A DNA stretch of 64,000 bases, taken from an uncultured Collinsella sp. Its GTDB lineage: Bacteria; Actinomycetota; Coriobacteriia; Coriobacteriales; Coriobacteriaceae. The notes beneath the pieces are model-generated. The model was not told where the DNA came from, made no database searches, and saw nothing but the letters and a program-made list of their open reading frames with translations. Each line of letters begins with the position of its first letter. Positions within the stretch are counted from its first letter, which is position 1. The position numbers and the translations under genes are program-made. This document shows positions 9,429 through 17,264 of this stretch, piece after piece. Location: the NCBI GenBank assembly GCA_934654775.1, contig CAKUGR010000006.1, positions 1 to 64,000 of the forward strand, written 5' to 3'.

Positions 9429-10256
9429 ATGGCCTTTGCAGAAAAACTCATCGCCGTCCGTCGCGCCAACAATCTCACCCAAGAGCAGCTCGCCGCCAAG
9501 CTCTATGTAACGCGCCAAGCCGTCAGCCGCTGGGAGCGCGGCGAGGTCACGCCGGGCATCGATATGATGAAGCTCATTGCCGCCGTAACCGGAGAGCCAC
9601 TGTCTCACCTGCTCGAAATGCCCGAACACTACTGCGAGAGCTGCGGCATGCTGCTCACGCCCGATGACTGCGGCACCGACGCTACGGGCGCCACGACCGA
9701 TCATTACTGCAAATGGTGCTACGACCACGGCAAGTACACCTACGAGACCACCATGGAGGCAATGATCGAGGATTGTGCCCCGCGCCTGGCACAAAACACC
9801 GGCATGTCGCTCGACGAAGCCGTCTCGCTCATGGGCGCCGTCCTGCCGCAACTGGAGCGCTGGCGCACCGTTCAGGAAAACGAGGAGCGCTACGGTGCCG
9901 AGGCCCGGGCGCGCTATGGCGACGAAGCCGTCGATGCGGCAAACGAAGCGCTGCTAGACATGGACCCTCAGACATGGAACGACATGAAGGAGCTTGAACG
10001 TGCCATTTTGGGCCAGCTCTCGATTGCCATGGGCGATGGCGAACCGGAAGGCAGCGAGGCTCGCAAGCTCGTCGCAATGCATCGCCGCTGGATAGCTCTC
10101 AACTGGAGCAGTGAGCCCCAGGACGAGGCATATCTGGGGCTCGCCCACGGTTACCTCGCCGACCAGCGCTTCGTAGACTACTACGACAAGCCATGCGGCA
10201 CCGGGGCCACGGCGTTTCTGGTTCAGGCAATCGAGTCGTCGCTGACTCGTGCTTAG
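9429..10256 (+). CDS. XRE regulator fused to zinc ribbon and TipAS-like ligand domain
   Basis: A 275-residue three-part protein. Residues 1-65 form an HTH_3 DNA-binding domain (NNLTQEQLAAKLYVTRQAVS). Residues about 68-105 hold four cysteines as CESC...CKWC, a putative zinc ribbon. The C-terminal part (about 150-270) resembles the TipAS antibiotic-recognition domain, with helical stretches ending HRRWIALNWSS and YYDKPCGTGATAFL. In TipA this domain captures thiopeptides, but it is normally fused to a MerR HTH. GAGAGGAGCC precedes the ATG. The glutaredoxin gene follows 50 nt downstream on the same strand. Confidence 0.82.
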   Translation: MAFAEKLIAVRRANNLTQEQLAAKLYVTRQAVSRWERGEVTPGIDMMKLIAAVTGEPLSHLLEMPEHYCESCGMLLTPDDCGTDATGATTDHYCKWCYDHGKYTYETTMEAMIEDCAPRLAQNTGMSLDEAVSLMGAVLPQLERWRTVQENEERYGAEARARYGDEAVDAANEALLDMDPQTWNDMKELERAILGQLSIAMGDGEPEGSEARKLVAMHRRWIALNWSSEPQDEAYLGLAHGYLADQRFVDYYDKPCGTGATAFLVQAIESSLTRA

Positions 10257-10306
10257 ACTGCAACGGCTTTGGGTATCTCAATCAAAACCCAACCGATTGG
10301 AGACCT

Positions 10307-10552
10307 ATGGCTACTCATCACGAACTCGTGTTGTACGTTATGACCGGATGCCCGTATTGCATTAAGGTGAAGCGCTTCCTGGCGGACAATGGCGTGACCA
10401 TCCCCGAGCGCAACATCTCGACCGACCCCGATGCCGAGCAGACGCTCATCGCCGTCGGAGGAAAGCGCCAGGTTCCCTGCCTGTTCATCGACGGCAAGCC
10501 GCTCTACGAGTCGAGCGACATCATCGCGTGGGTACAGAAAAACCTGCTCTAG
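10307..10552 (+). CDS. Glutaredoxin-like protein
   Basis: The 81-residue single-domain thioredoxin-fold protein has the dithiol active site CPYC at residues 15-18, the cis-proline segment QVPCLF and the glutathione-binding-like ESSDIIAW. Glutaredoxins reduce disulfides or mixed disulfides; in organisms without glutathione they work with other thiols. GGAGA sits 4-5 nt before the ATG. It is close behind the XRE/TipAS gene and faces the ACGX locus, separated by a long palindrome. Confidence 0.88.
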   Translation: MATHHELVLYVMTGCPYCIKVKRFLADNGVTIPERNISTDPDAEQTLIAVGGKRQVPCLFIDGKPLYESSDIIAWVQKNLL

Positions 10553-10558
10553 CACTCA

Positions 10559-10617
10559 TTGGGGACGTACTTAAATGAATAGTCCTTAAATGAGTAGTCG
10601 TTTAAGTACGTCCCCAA
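10559..10617. repeat. Palindromic intergenic repeat, copy 2
   Basis: Arms TTGGGGACGTACTTAAA and TTTAAGTACGTCCCCAA enclose a loop that itself repeats CTTAAATGA and AGTAGTC. It lies between convergent genes (glutaredoxin and radical SAM) and could terminate both. Its GGGGACGT ends relate it to the other palindromes in the window. Confidence 0.65.
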
Positions 10618-10641
10618 CGACTACCCGATGACACGGCGATC

Positions 10642-11688
10642 CTATTCCTCGATCTCTTTCCAGCACTGAGGATCGGCTTCGTACATATCGCCTGTGTAAC
10701 CATACGTCACAGCGGGGCAGCCTCGGCACCAGCCGAAAAGCTCGCATTTGGAGCACTTCTTGAACTTTTTAAAGTCGCGCTTTGCCTCCATCTGCGGCGA
10801 AAAGAAGAGCTCCTCCAGCGAGTTTTCGGCAACGTTGCCCACCTTGCTCTCCATGCGGCGACATGCATAGACATCGCCCGTAGGCAGCACCGTCATGTGT
10901 CCCGTACCGCAGTGGCAGCCGTCATAGATCATGCCGGGCTTAGCATCCTCAGGAATGGTGAACTTACCCTGCTCCCACAAAAGCAGCGTCCACAGATGGT
11001 CCTTGAGCTGGAAGAACGTTTTGCAGCCGGCCGCCTGATGGAACTCCATGCGATCCTGCGCGGCCAGCAGCACATCGCGATACTCCAGCGGTTCCAAATG
11101 GAACTCGTCACGCTTTTGGCCCGACGTGGGGCAGTACCGACCAAAGGCGAACACGTCGACCTCGAGGCTTGCCACCAGATCGATGAGCTGCGGCAACTCG
11201 GCAGCATTCATGCTCGAAACCGTGTTCATGACGGCAACCCAGATACCCGCGCGCTTAAGACATCCGATCGCACGCAGGGTCTCGGCAAACGAACCAGGCT
11301 TGCGGAAGTAGTCGTGCGTCTTCTCGAGTCCGTCGAGCGAGAGCTGGTACTTGCGACAACCCAGCTCTTTCATGCGAGCACAGACCTCGTCGGTAAGATG
11401 GAACGGATTGCCCATCACGCACCACATAAAACCGCGCTGGTGCAAAAGCTCGGCCAGGCGCCAAAAATCGGGATGAAGAATGGGGTCGCCACCTGTAACG
11501 TAAAAGTACGGCTGACGACCGATACGCTCGCAAAGCGCCTGGGCCTGATCGACGACCTGGACCATTTGCTCCCACGGCATGCGCTTAAAACCGGCGCAGG
11601 CACCGTTGGCAAAGATATAACAATGTTTGCAACGCTGATCGCATTCATCCGTAATATGCCATTGGAAGGCAAACGCAGGCTTTTGCAT
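10642..11688 (-). CDS. Radical SAM/SPASM maturase of the ACGX peptide system
   Basis: The 348-residue enzyme has the radical SAM cluster motif CDQRCKHC at residues 16-23 (CxxxCxxC), a GGDP loop (VTGGDPILHP) for SAM binding, and a C-terminal SPASM region with many cysteines (CHCGTGH, YACRR, CSKCELFGWCRGCP) for auxiliary Fe-S clusters. SPASM enzymes modify ribosomal peptides, for example by thioether or C-C crosslinks. The start at 11688 has AAGGGAG 7 nt upstream. It is the last gene of a three-gene run with the Cys-rich ACGX-repeat peptide and the flavin/ferredoxin protein, matching the TIGRFAM 'radical SAM/SPASM, ACGX system' family from memory. The chemistry on the peptide is unknown. Confidence 0.88.
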   Translation of the reverse strand: MQKPAFAFQWHITDECDQRCKHCYIFANGACAGFKRMPWEQMVQVVDQAQALCERIGRQPYFYVTGGDPILHPDFWRLAELLHQRGFMWCVMGNPFHLTDEVCARMKELGCRKYQLSLDGLEKTHDYFRKPGSFAETLRAIGCLKRAGIWVAVMNTVSSMNAAELPQLIDLVASLEVDVFAFGRYCPTSGQKRDEFHLEPLEYRDVLLAAQDRMEFHQAAGCKTFFQLKDHLWTLLLWEQGKFTIPEDAKPGMIYDGCHCGTGHMTVLPTGDVYACRRMESKVGNVAENSLEELFFSPQMEAKRDFKKFKKCSKCELFGWCRGCPAVTYGYTGDMYEADPQCWKEIEE

Positions 11689-11734
11689 CGTGGGACTCCC
11701 TTGGTCGATGTTGAAACTGATGACGGTATTTGGG

Positions 11735-12355
11735 CTACAGGCGCGCAACGGCGCCGACGGGGCAATTCTCGACACAGGCACCGCAATGCAGGCAGTGCTC
11801 GGGCTCTATGCGATATGAGTCTCCCGGCTCGATGCACTTCTGCGGGCAGTGCTCAAGGCAGGTGCCGCAACCGATACACGCATCGGCATCGATGCAGAAG
11901 CCCTTGGCGGGCGCAGGTGCCATGTCTTCGTCGAGGGTAAAGACCGCACGCTCAATGGGATGGACGCCCAGGTTAAAGTAGTCGAGCACGATGTTCTCAA
12001 CCTTAAAGATAATGTTGATATCACGCGTGTCGCCAGGATATACGTTGGCAAGATACGGCTGCTCGGCGTAGATCACATCACGCCAATGAGTTTGCTCGGA
12101 ATCCGAGACGGGAGTGGCAACGCCGGACATGCGGATCATCTCGTTAAACCGCGTATGGACAAGCGTTTGGATACGCCCATCGGCCATAAGCTGGCGGGCC
12201 ATCTCCTTACCGCGCGCCGTGAGAAAGTAGATAGCACGGGGCTCGTAATGGACGGCGCTCACGCAGCGAATTTGCGGTGCGCCACTTTCGTCCACGGTTG
12301 CCAGAGAGAGCGTCCCGGCAAGCTGCATCTTTTTGAGGCAAGTCTGAGTATCCAT
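11735..12355 (-). CDS. PNPOx-fold flavoprotein fused to 2[4Fe-4S] ferredoxin, ACGX locus
   Basis: The 206-residue protein combines an N-terminal pyridoxamine-phosphate-oxidase-like FMN barrel (MQLAGTLSLATVDESGAPQIR, FLTARGKEMARQL) with a C-terminal ferredoxin of two CxxCxxCxxxC motifs (CIGCGTCLEHCPQKC and CLHCGACVENCPVGA, residues about 160-200). Such a fusion could pass electrons between flavin and Fe-S clusters. Lying between the peptide gene (25 nt gap) and the radical SAM gene (47 nt gap), it is a good candidate to feed reducing equivalents to the radical SAM enzyme or to act as a second modifying enzyme on the peptide. That role is inference from position. Confidence 0.85.
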   Translation of the reverse strand: MDTQTCLKKMQLAGTLSLATVDESGAPQIRCVSAVHYEPRAIYFLTARGKEMARQLMADGRIQTLVHTRFNEMIRMSGVATPVSDSEQTHWRDVIYAEQPYLANVYPGDTRDINIIFKVENIVLDYFNLGVHPIERAVFTLDEDMAPAPAKGFCIDADACIGCGTCLEHCPQKCIEPGDSYRIEPEHCLHCGACVENCPVGAVARL

Positions 12356-12379
12356 TACGAGTCCCTTCTGAGCGATTGC

Positions 12380-12613
12380 TTACTGAGCGTCGGCAGTGCC
12401 GCAAGCGGTGCCACAGGCCGGAGCAGCAGCCGGATCAGCGGAGCCGCAGGCAGGGGCAGCAGCCGAGTCAGCAGAGCCGCAGGCAGGAGCGGCCGCCGGA
12501 TCGGCAGAACCGCAAGCGGGAGCGGCCTTGGGGTCGGCGGAACCGCAAGCGGGCGCAGGATCGGCAGTACCGCAGGAGGCGAAAGCGGCAACGTTCTCAA
12601 GATTCTCGGACAT
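12380..12613 (-). CDS. Cysteine-rich ACGX-repeat precursor peptide
   Basis: A 77-residue peptide with a 12-residue leader (MSENLENVAAFA) followed by seven C-G-[S/T] units: one SCGT, four ACGS units spaced exactly 11 residues (ACGSADPAAAP and variants), and two closing ACGT units. Every cysteine (seven) lies in such a unit; the rest is Ala, Asp and Pro. AAAGGAA sits 6 nt before the ATG, so it is translated strongly. It is first in the operon with a flavin/ferredoxin protein and a radical SAM/SPASM enzyme and is the presumed substrate. The 33-bp DNA period suggests growth by unit duplication. There is no signal peptide or cleavage site, so the product may stay in the cell. Confidence 0.85.
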   Translation of the reverse strand: MSENLENVAAFASCGTADPAPACGSADPKAAPACGSADPAAAPACGSADSAAAPACGSADPAAAPACGTACGTADAQ

Positions 12614-12735
12614 GGCATTTCCTTTCGGTCGAGGATGGCCGGGCGAAGCCATCCAGTTTTTGACGCTCTTTGCGTCTATATGCACCATGCAAAAAGCGCG
12701 CAACGACAAAAAGAAGGCACCAATCTATTAGCCAG

Positions 12736-12749
12736 TTACCAAAAGGTAA
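12736..12749. promoter_or_regulatory. Putative HxlR operator
   Basis: The dyad TTACC-AAAA-GGTAA lies in the 199-nt divergent gap between the ACGX peptide gene and the HxlR gene. HxlR/YodB-type regulators bind short dyads of this style with TTAC/GTAA ends, so this is the best operator candidate. The assignment is inference. Confidence 0.45.
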
Positions 12750-12812
12750 GTAGTAGCCGCAAACGACAGCGGCTGCGATAATGAAAGCTGTCCACACGAT
12801 TGAGGAGCCTCC

Positions 12813-13145
12813 ATGCTTACCAAAGAAGAACTGCCTCCCTGCCCTGTTGCCACGTGTTTTCAACTCTTTGGCAACAAGTGGAAGATCTATATCATCCAAC
12901 AGCTCATAGGCCATCCCATGGGCTTCAACGCGCTGCATCGCGCTATCCCGGGCATTAGCCAAAAGGTGCTCTCGTCCAACCTCAAGGAAATGGATGCCGC
13001 GGGCCTCATCACGCGTACCGTCATCCCCGAGACACCCATCCGCACCGAATACGCACTCAGCGAGCTGGGCCACAGCCTTATGCCCATCATCGATTCCCTA
13101 GTGGAATGGGGCACCGACTATCAGCAGCTCGTGCGAAACTCCTAA
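12813..13145 (+). CDS. HxlR-family winged-helix regulator
   Basis: The 110-residue protein shows the HxlR pattern: CPVATCFQLFGNKWKIYIIQQL, GFNALHRAIPGISQKVLSSNLKEMDAAGLITR and TEYALSELGHSLMPII. Cysteines at residues 10 and 15 sit where redox- or electrophile-sensing members (YodB, HypR) carry theirs, so thiol sensing is plausible. GGAGCCTCC precedes the ATG. It is transcribed divergently from the Cys-rich ACGX peptide operon, which makes it the likely local regulator. Confidence 0.88.
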   Translation: MLTKEELPPCPVATCFQLFGNKWKIYIIQQLIGHPMGFNALHRAIPGISQKVLSSNLKEMDAAGLITRTVIPETPIRTEYALSELGHSLMPIIDSLVEWGTDYQQLVRNS

Positions 13146-13168
13146 CAGCGGCGGGCTTCTGCAAATTG

Positions 13169-13208
13169 AGCGCCGTGGGGCATATCGCTCCACGGCGCTT
13201 ACCTTTTT
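13169..13208 (+). terminator. Rho-independent terminator after the HxlR gene
   Basis: The 10-bp stem AGCGCCGTGG / CCACGGCGCT is followed by TACCTTTTTG. Confidence 0.75.
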
Positions 13209-13286
13209 GTGCCTTCTTTTGAAGAAACGAGTTAGGCCGCACACTACTGTCGAATGAAACCATCTCAATCGAACAGGAGGTCGACC

Positions 13287-14072
13287 ATGAATCAGGCAGA
13301 GCGCCGTGTTTGGCTTATCAAGGCATTGCTCGATGAGCGACCAGACGTGCGCAGCATTGCTGTACCTGCCGGAGCCAGCGAGCAGCGCGATTTGCTTCGA
13401 GCCCTTATGAACGTGCGGCCGCCCGAGGCGCTTGCGGCCGAGACGCTCGACATACAAGACACCTACTTGCAGCAACGCCTTCTTGAGCGCGGCGGAGCGA
13501 CCGATGCCAGCACGCTCCCCTACCGCGATCGCGTTGCCATCTGGCGCGGCGACATTACGCTGCTTAAGACCGATGCCATCGTCAATGCAGCCAACAGCCA
13601 AATGCTCGGCTGCTTTGTGCCAGGGCATAGCTGCATCGACAACGCCATCCACACCTACGCCGGCATGCAGCTGCGTTTGGCGTGCGCCAATCTCATGGAC
13701 GAACAGGGGCACGAGGAACCAACGGCGCGTGTCAAGGTCACACCGGCGTTCAACCTGCCCAGCAGCTACGTTTTCCACACCGTCGGCCCCATCGTGCCCA
13801 GCCATAAGCCTGGCCCGCGCAAGGAATTGCTGCTACGCCGCTGCTACACCAGCTGCCTGGAAGAAGCGACACGCCGAGGACTCGGCACGCTTGCATTCTG
13901 CTGCATCTCGACGGGCGTGTTTGGTTATCCGCAAGATGCCGCCGCGCGCGTGGCCATCGATACCGTTCGTCATCATCTAGACCATAACGACCCCAACCTT
14001 AAGGTGATCTTCAATGTTTTTCTCGCGTCTGACGAGGCAATCTACCGCAGCCTTCTCCAAACAAATCGATAA
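13287..14072 (+). CDS. Zinc-type macrodomain protein, ADP-ribosyl hydrolase
   Basis: The 261-residue protein has an N-terminal helical extension and then a macrodomain from about residue 75: IWRGDITLLKTDAIVNAANSQMLGCFVPGHSCIDNAIHTYAG contains the ADP-ribose-binding NAAN and the Cys/His residues (GCF, GHSC) that mark the zinc-dependent macrodomains linked to sirtuins. STGVFGYPQDAAA is the phosphate loop. These enzymes remove ADP-ribose from proteins modified by the partner sirtuin. AGGAGG lies upstream of the ATG. It overlaps the downstream sirtuin gene by 59 nt, showing translational coupling. Confidence 0.9.
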   Translation: MNQAERRVWLIKALLDERPDVRSIAVPAGASEQRDLLRALMNVRPPEALAAETLDIQDTYLQQRLLERGGATDASTLPYRDRVAIWRGDITLLKTDAIVNAANSQMLGCFVPGHSCIDNAIHTYAGMQLRLACANLMDEQGHEEPTARVKVTPAFNLPSSYVFHTVGPIVPSHKPGPRKELLLRRCYTSCLEEATRRGLGTLAFCCISTGVFGYPQDAAARVAIDTVRHHLDHNDPNLKVIFNVFLASDEAIYRSLLQTNR

Positions 14073-14898
14073 GCTCCGAGCTGCACTCGATGCATCTGAC
14101 GCCGTGGTAATCGGTGCCGGAGCAGGACTCTCGACCGCCGCCGGATACACCTATTCGGGCAAGCGTTTCGAGAAGCTCTTTGGCGACTTTGCCGCACGCT
14201 ACGGCTTTGCCGACATGTATTCCGGTGGCTTCTACCCTTACGACTCGCTCGAGGAGCACTGGGCATTTTGGAGCCGCTACATCATGTGCAACCGATACGA
14301 TCCCGTACCGACGCCGCTCTACGATCAGCTCTTGGATCTGGTGCGCGACCGCGACTACTTTGTGCTGACCACAAACGTGGACCATTGTTTCCAGCGCGCC
14401 GGCTTTGACAAGCAGCGACTCTTCTACACGCAGGGAGACTACGGCCTGTTCCAGTGCAGCAAGCCTTGCTGTCAGGAGACATGGGACAACGAAGAGCTCG
14501 TGCGTCACATGGTCGCCGCCCAACAGGACCTGCGCATTCCATCTGCGCTTGTGCCCCACTGCCCCCACTGTGGCGCCCCGCTTACGATGAACTTGCGCTC
14601 CGACGATACGTTTGTCCAGGACAAGGGGTGGTACGCTGCCGCCGATCGCTACCAGGATTTTCTGCGCCGCCACAACAACATGCGCGTTCTGTTCTTGGAA
14701 CTCGGCGTAGGCGGCAACACGCCCGTCATCATCAAGTATCCGTTTTGGCAGATGACAGCCAAAAACGAGCGCGCCACGTATGCATGCGTCAACCTTGGCG
14801 AGGCAGTCGCTCCGACAGAAATCGCCAATCGCAGCATTCTGATCGGCGCCGGTGCCGAGCGCGTAATAGAAGCACTTGCCGTCCAGGCCGTCAGATAG
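14014..14898 (+). CDS. Class M sirtuin (SirTM), probable protein ADP-ribosyltransferase
   Basis: The 294-residue Sir2-fold protein has GAGAGLSTAAGYTYSG for NAD binding, TTNVDHCFQRAG, and a four-cysteine zinc site (CSKPC, later CPHCG). The canonical catalytic His segment is replaced by TQGDYGLFQC, the feature of macrodomain-linked SirTM enzymes, which ADP-ribosylate rather than deacylate. In described loci (Staphylococcus, Streptococcus) the target is a lipoylated GcvH-like carrier encoded next door with a lipoate ligase. Neither is present here: the neighbours are the macrodomain gene upstream and dus downstream on the opposite strand. Confidence 0.88.
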   Translation: MFFSRLTRQSTAAFSKQIDKLRAALDASDAVVIGAGAGLSTAAGYTYSGKRFEKLFGDFAARYGFADMYSGGFYPYDSLEEHWAFWSRYIMCNRYDPVPTPLYDQLLDLVRDRDYFVLTTNVDHCFQRAGFDKQRLFYTQGDYGLFQCSKPCCQETWDNEELVRHMVAAQQDLRIPSALVPHCPHCGAPLTMNLRSDDTFVQDKGWYAAADRYQDFLRRHNNMRVLFLELGVGGNTPVIIKYPFWQMTAKNERATYACVNLGEAVAPTEIANRSILIGAGAERVIEALAVQAVR

Positions 14899-14908
14899 CG
14901 ATGACTAG

Positions 14909-15868
14909 TTAGCCGCAAAAGCGGGCTGTGGGCGCGAGCGGTTGCTCGCGAAAGACGCGGTCGACGGCGGCGCGGTATTCGTCGACCTTTTTGGTCTTGC
15001 GCACGATCTTGTGAACGGTAGCGGGATCGGCGAAGGCGCACTTGGCGTAGAACCACCACTCCTTCATGCGAAAGACCGCGTTGCCGCCAATCTCTTCTGC
15101 ATACGCCGCAAACAACATGTCGTGGAAGCGCTGCAGTTCAGCTGCCGTGGCAGCGGGACCGCCGGTAACCATGCGAGCCAGCGCAGGGTTCGCAAGTAAG
15201 CCGCGCCCCAACATTACGTGGCGCGTCCCGGGATAGGCCTCCACCAGCGTATCCATGTCCTCAAGATCAAAGATGTCGCCGTTATAGGCCACCGGGAACG
15301 GCGCCCGCTCCAGCGTCTCACCGTAAAACTCTTTGCGCGGCGAGCCCGTATAGCGGTCCTTTTGCACGCGCGGATGCACGATCAGCTCTGCCAGCGGCAT
15401 GCGGCAATAGAGGTCGAGCACGCGCTCGTACTCATCGTCGCTCTCCAGTCCCAGCCTGGTCTTGACCGACACCGGCAATGGCGAGCGCTCGCACACGTCG
15501 CTCAAGAACACCTCGAGCTCATCCAAGTTGCGCAGAAAGCCCGAACCCTTCCCCTTGGCGACAACCGTGCCCGAGGGGCAGCCAAGGTTGAGATTGACCT
15601 CGCGGTAACCCATGTCGGCGAACACCTGCGCCGCCCACACAAACTCGTCCGCGTTTTTGGACATCAGCTGAGGCACCACGTTAAGCCCCTGGTTATTGGC
15701 GGGATCGACCTCTTTAAACGCCTTACCGCCAAAGCGGTTGCCCACCCGTGGCGGCGGCAAAAACGGCGTGTAATAACAATCGAGCGCACCGAAGCACTCC
15801 GCATGCACGCGACGGAACACATGCCCGGTAATCCCCTCCATAGGGGCCAGCGATAAATACATCAACAT
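14909..15868 (-). CDS. dus: tRNA-dihydrouridine synthase
   Basis: The 319-residue FMN enzyme begins YLSLAPMEGITGHVFRR and has NLNLGCPSGTVVAKGKGSGFL, in which the catalytic Cys of the GCP motif protonates uridine; here the usual GCP-S/x-K-G pattern is kept. PVSVKTRLG, LIVHPRVQKDRYTG and AYNGDIFD are the following FMN- and tRNA-binding elements. It reduces uridines in the tRNA D loop. Two ATGs six nucleotides apart (15868 and 15862) are both possible. Its 3' end is 10 nt from that of the convergent sirtuin gene. Confidence 0.9.
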   Translation of the reverse strand: MLMYLSLAPMEGITGHVFRRVHAECFGALDCYYTPFLPPPRVGNRFGGKAFKEVDPANNQGLNVVPQLMSKNADEFVWAAQVFADMGYREVNLNLGCPSGTVVAKGKGSGFLRNLDELEVFLSDVCERSPLPVSVKTRLGLESDDEYERVLDLYCRMPLAELIVHPRVQKDRYTGSPRKEFYGETLERAPFPVAYNGDIFDLEDMDTLVEAYPGTRHVMLGRGLLANPALARMVTGGPAATAAELQRFHDMLFAAYAEEIGGNAVFRMKEWWFYAKCAFADPATVHKIVRKTKKVDEYRAAVDRVFREQPLAPTARFCG

Positions 15869-15880
15869 CCACTCTCAACT

Positions 15881-15915
15881 CAATGTGACAAAGGGACAGT
15901 CCCTTTGTCACATTG
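15881..15915. repeat. Palindromic intergenic repeat, copy 3
   Basis: Perfect 16-bp arms CAATGTGACAAAGGGA / TCCCTTTGTCACATTG flank a CAG loop, just upstream of dus. It is nearly the same sequence as the palindrome at 17265-17299. Confidence 0.8.
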
Positions 15916-16118
15916 CAAATCATCATACGAGTGCTTATTTTGGCACACATACGTATCGGGCGGCATCATCGCGTGGGCGCAGGAGCACCCGCTCTAAACC
16001 AGGGCAGTCGTGGCACTTTTGCCGTATGACCTGCGCTCACCGATGACGGGATTCTCTATACTAAGTCACATATGACGGCATCGCGCCACAACGACCGCCA
16101 CGACACCAAGGACCAGCC

Positions 16119-17252
16119 ATGGCAGCACTCTCCGAACAAGAACGTAAGCGCATCCAGCGATACTGCATCTGCCCCAAGGTTGCCGGAGCGGCGCTTGCCA
16201 TGGCATTCGTGCTGCCCTTATCGATTATTCCCTTCGAAATGATCGACGACATCGTCTTCCATCACGAAGGCTTCCAAGAGACGGGCATGATGACCGCCTT
16301 GGTGCTCACCGCCATCGAGCTCGTCATATTCTGTTATTGCGCTCTCGCCCCGCGCTTTGGCATGCGTGGCAAGCAGTGGAAGGAAATGCAGTACCGGCTC
16401 GCCGTCGAGCAGAGCGAGAAAGACCGCTCGGCACAGATCGCAGGCGTTGTTGGCACGCAGGCCGCCGCACGCCTGCTCAAGAACAGCGACAACGAGGCTG
16501 CACGCAACCTGGGCGGCGCGGCAGAAGTCGCCGCTGCCGCAGGCGCCGTCGCCACCGCGGCAGACGTGCTTGCCGAGAGCTTTGCCAACGCGAAGGCCAT
16601 GGCAGAGGCCTGTGGCGTGCCCATCCCCCGTGCAAAAAAGTGGATCGTCGCGCTTGTGGCGCTACCCCTCGCAATCGTGTGCGGTGCCTATATCCCACAG
16701 CTGGCGCAGGGAAACATCGAGATGCAAGAAAACGCCGCGGCCGCGGCCGAGCAGATCGCCATCGCTCGCAAGGCGCTCGAGCCCTCATGCGAGTACGTGT
16801 CCGCCGATGACCCCTGCGAGCGATATCAAGATTACGGCTACCACGTCCGCGGCTATCTGCACGACGGCGACTCCGATGCCCAGAAGACCTATACGTACCT
16901 GGATTTTGACAACAAGGGGACGCTCACGGAAGTGAGTTACGCGGCAGAGGTCAACCCCGATGCGAGCCTCGAGGACAACCTCGCCCGTATCGAGCTCGAC
17001 CTTGGCGAGCTTTCCTCTGTCGTCCAAACCATAGACGTCAAGACCGCAAGCCCCGAGCTCCTAGCACCGCAGAAGCTCCCCGAAGAGTTCAGGCAGGCTT
17101 TTTTGAACGGCTCACTCTACGAGAGAATCTCTATCAGGACGAGTGACGACCCTATCAAAGCGTATTACTCGTTTGACACGGATCCCGAGGACGAGTTTGA
17201 CGAGTACACCCATCCAACCATCCGCATCACGCTGATGGGCAAAACGAACTAG
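16119..17252 (+). CDS. Conserved membrane protein of unknown function
   Basis: A 377-residue protein that matches no family I recognise. It has two N-terminal hydrophobic helices (about residues 20-42 and 56-78), an Ala-rich region (about 115-155, AAEVAAAAGAVATAADVL), a third helix (WIVALVALPLAIVCGAYI, about 170-190) and then a soluble C-terminal part of about 180 residues with mixed strand/helix character and two cysteines in CEYVSADDPCERY. AAGGA lies 6-7 nt before the ATG. It stands alone between two copies of the same palindromic repeat. An envelope role is likely from topology only. Confidence 0.6.
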   Translation: MAALSEQERKRIQRYCICPKVAGAALAMAFVLPLSIIPFEMIDDIVFHHEGFQETGMMTALVLTAIELVIFCYCALAPRFGMRGKQWKEMQYRLAVEQSEKDRSAQIAGVVGTQAAARLLKNSDNEAARNLGGAAEVAAAAGAVATAADVLAESFANAKAMAEACGVPIPRAKKWIVALVALPLAIVCGAYIPQLAQGNIEMQENAAAAAEQIAIARKALEPSCEYVSADDPCERYQDYGYHVRGYLHDGDSDAQKTYTYLDFDNKGTLTEVSYAAEVNPDASLEDNLARIELDLGELSSVVQTIDVKTASPELLAPQKLPEEFRQAFLNGSLYERISIRTSDDPIKAYYSFDTDPEDEFDEYTHPTIRITLMGKTN

Positions 17253-17264
17253 GTGTAGGGAGAT

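Noticed and set aside
12376..12613. The 33-bp periodic repeats at the ACGX gene as a possible CRISPR array.
   Set aside because: Units are contiguous without unique spacers and encode a regular protein repeat.
12396..12731. A repeat-rich plus-strand frame (AAAGSAEPQAG repeats) opposite the ACGX peptide gene.
   Set aside because: It is the complement of the 33-bp repeats; the minus strand has the strong ribosome-binding site, the Cys-containing units and the matching maturation genes.
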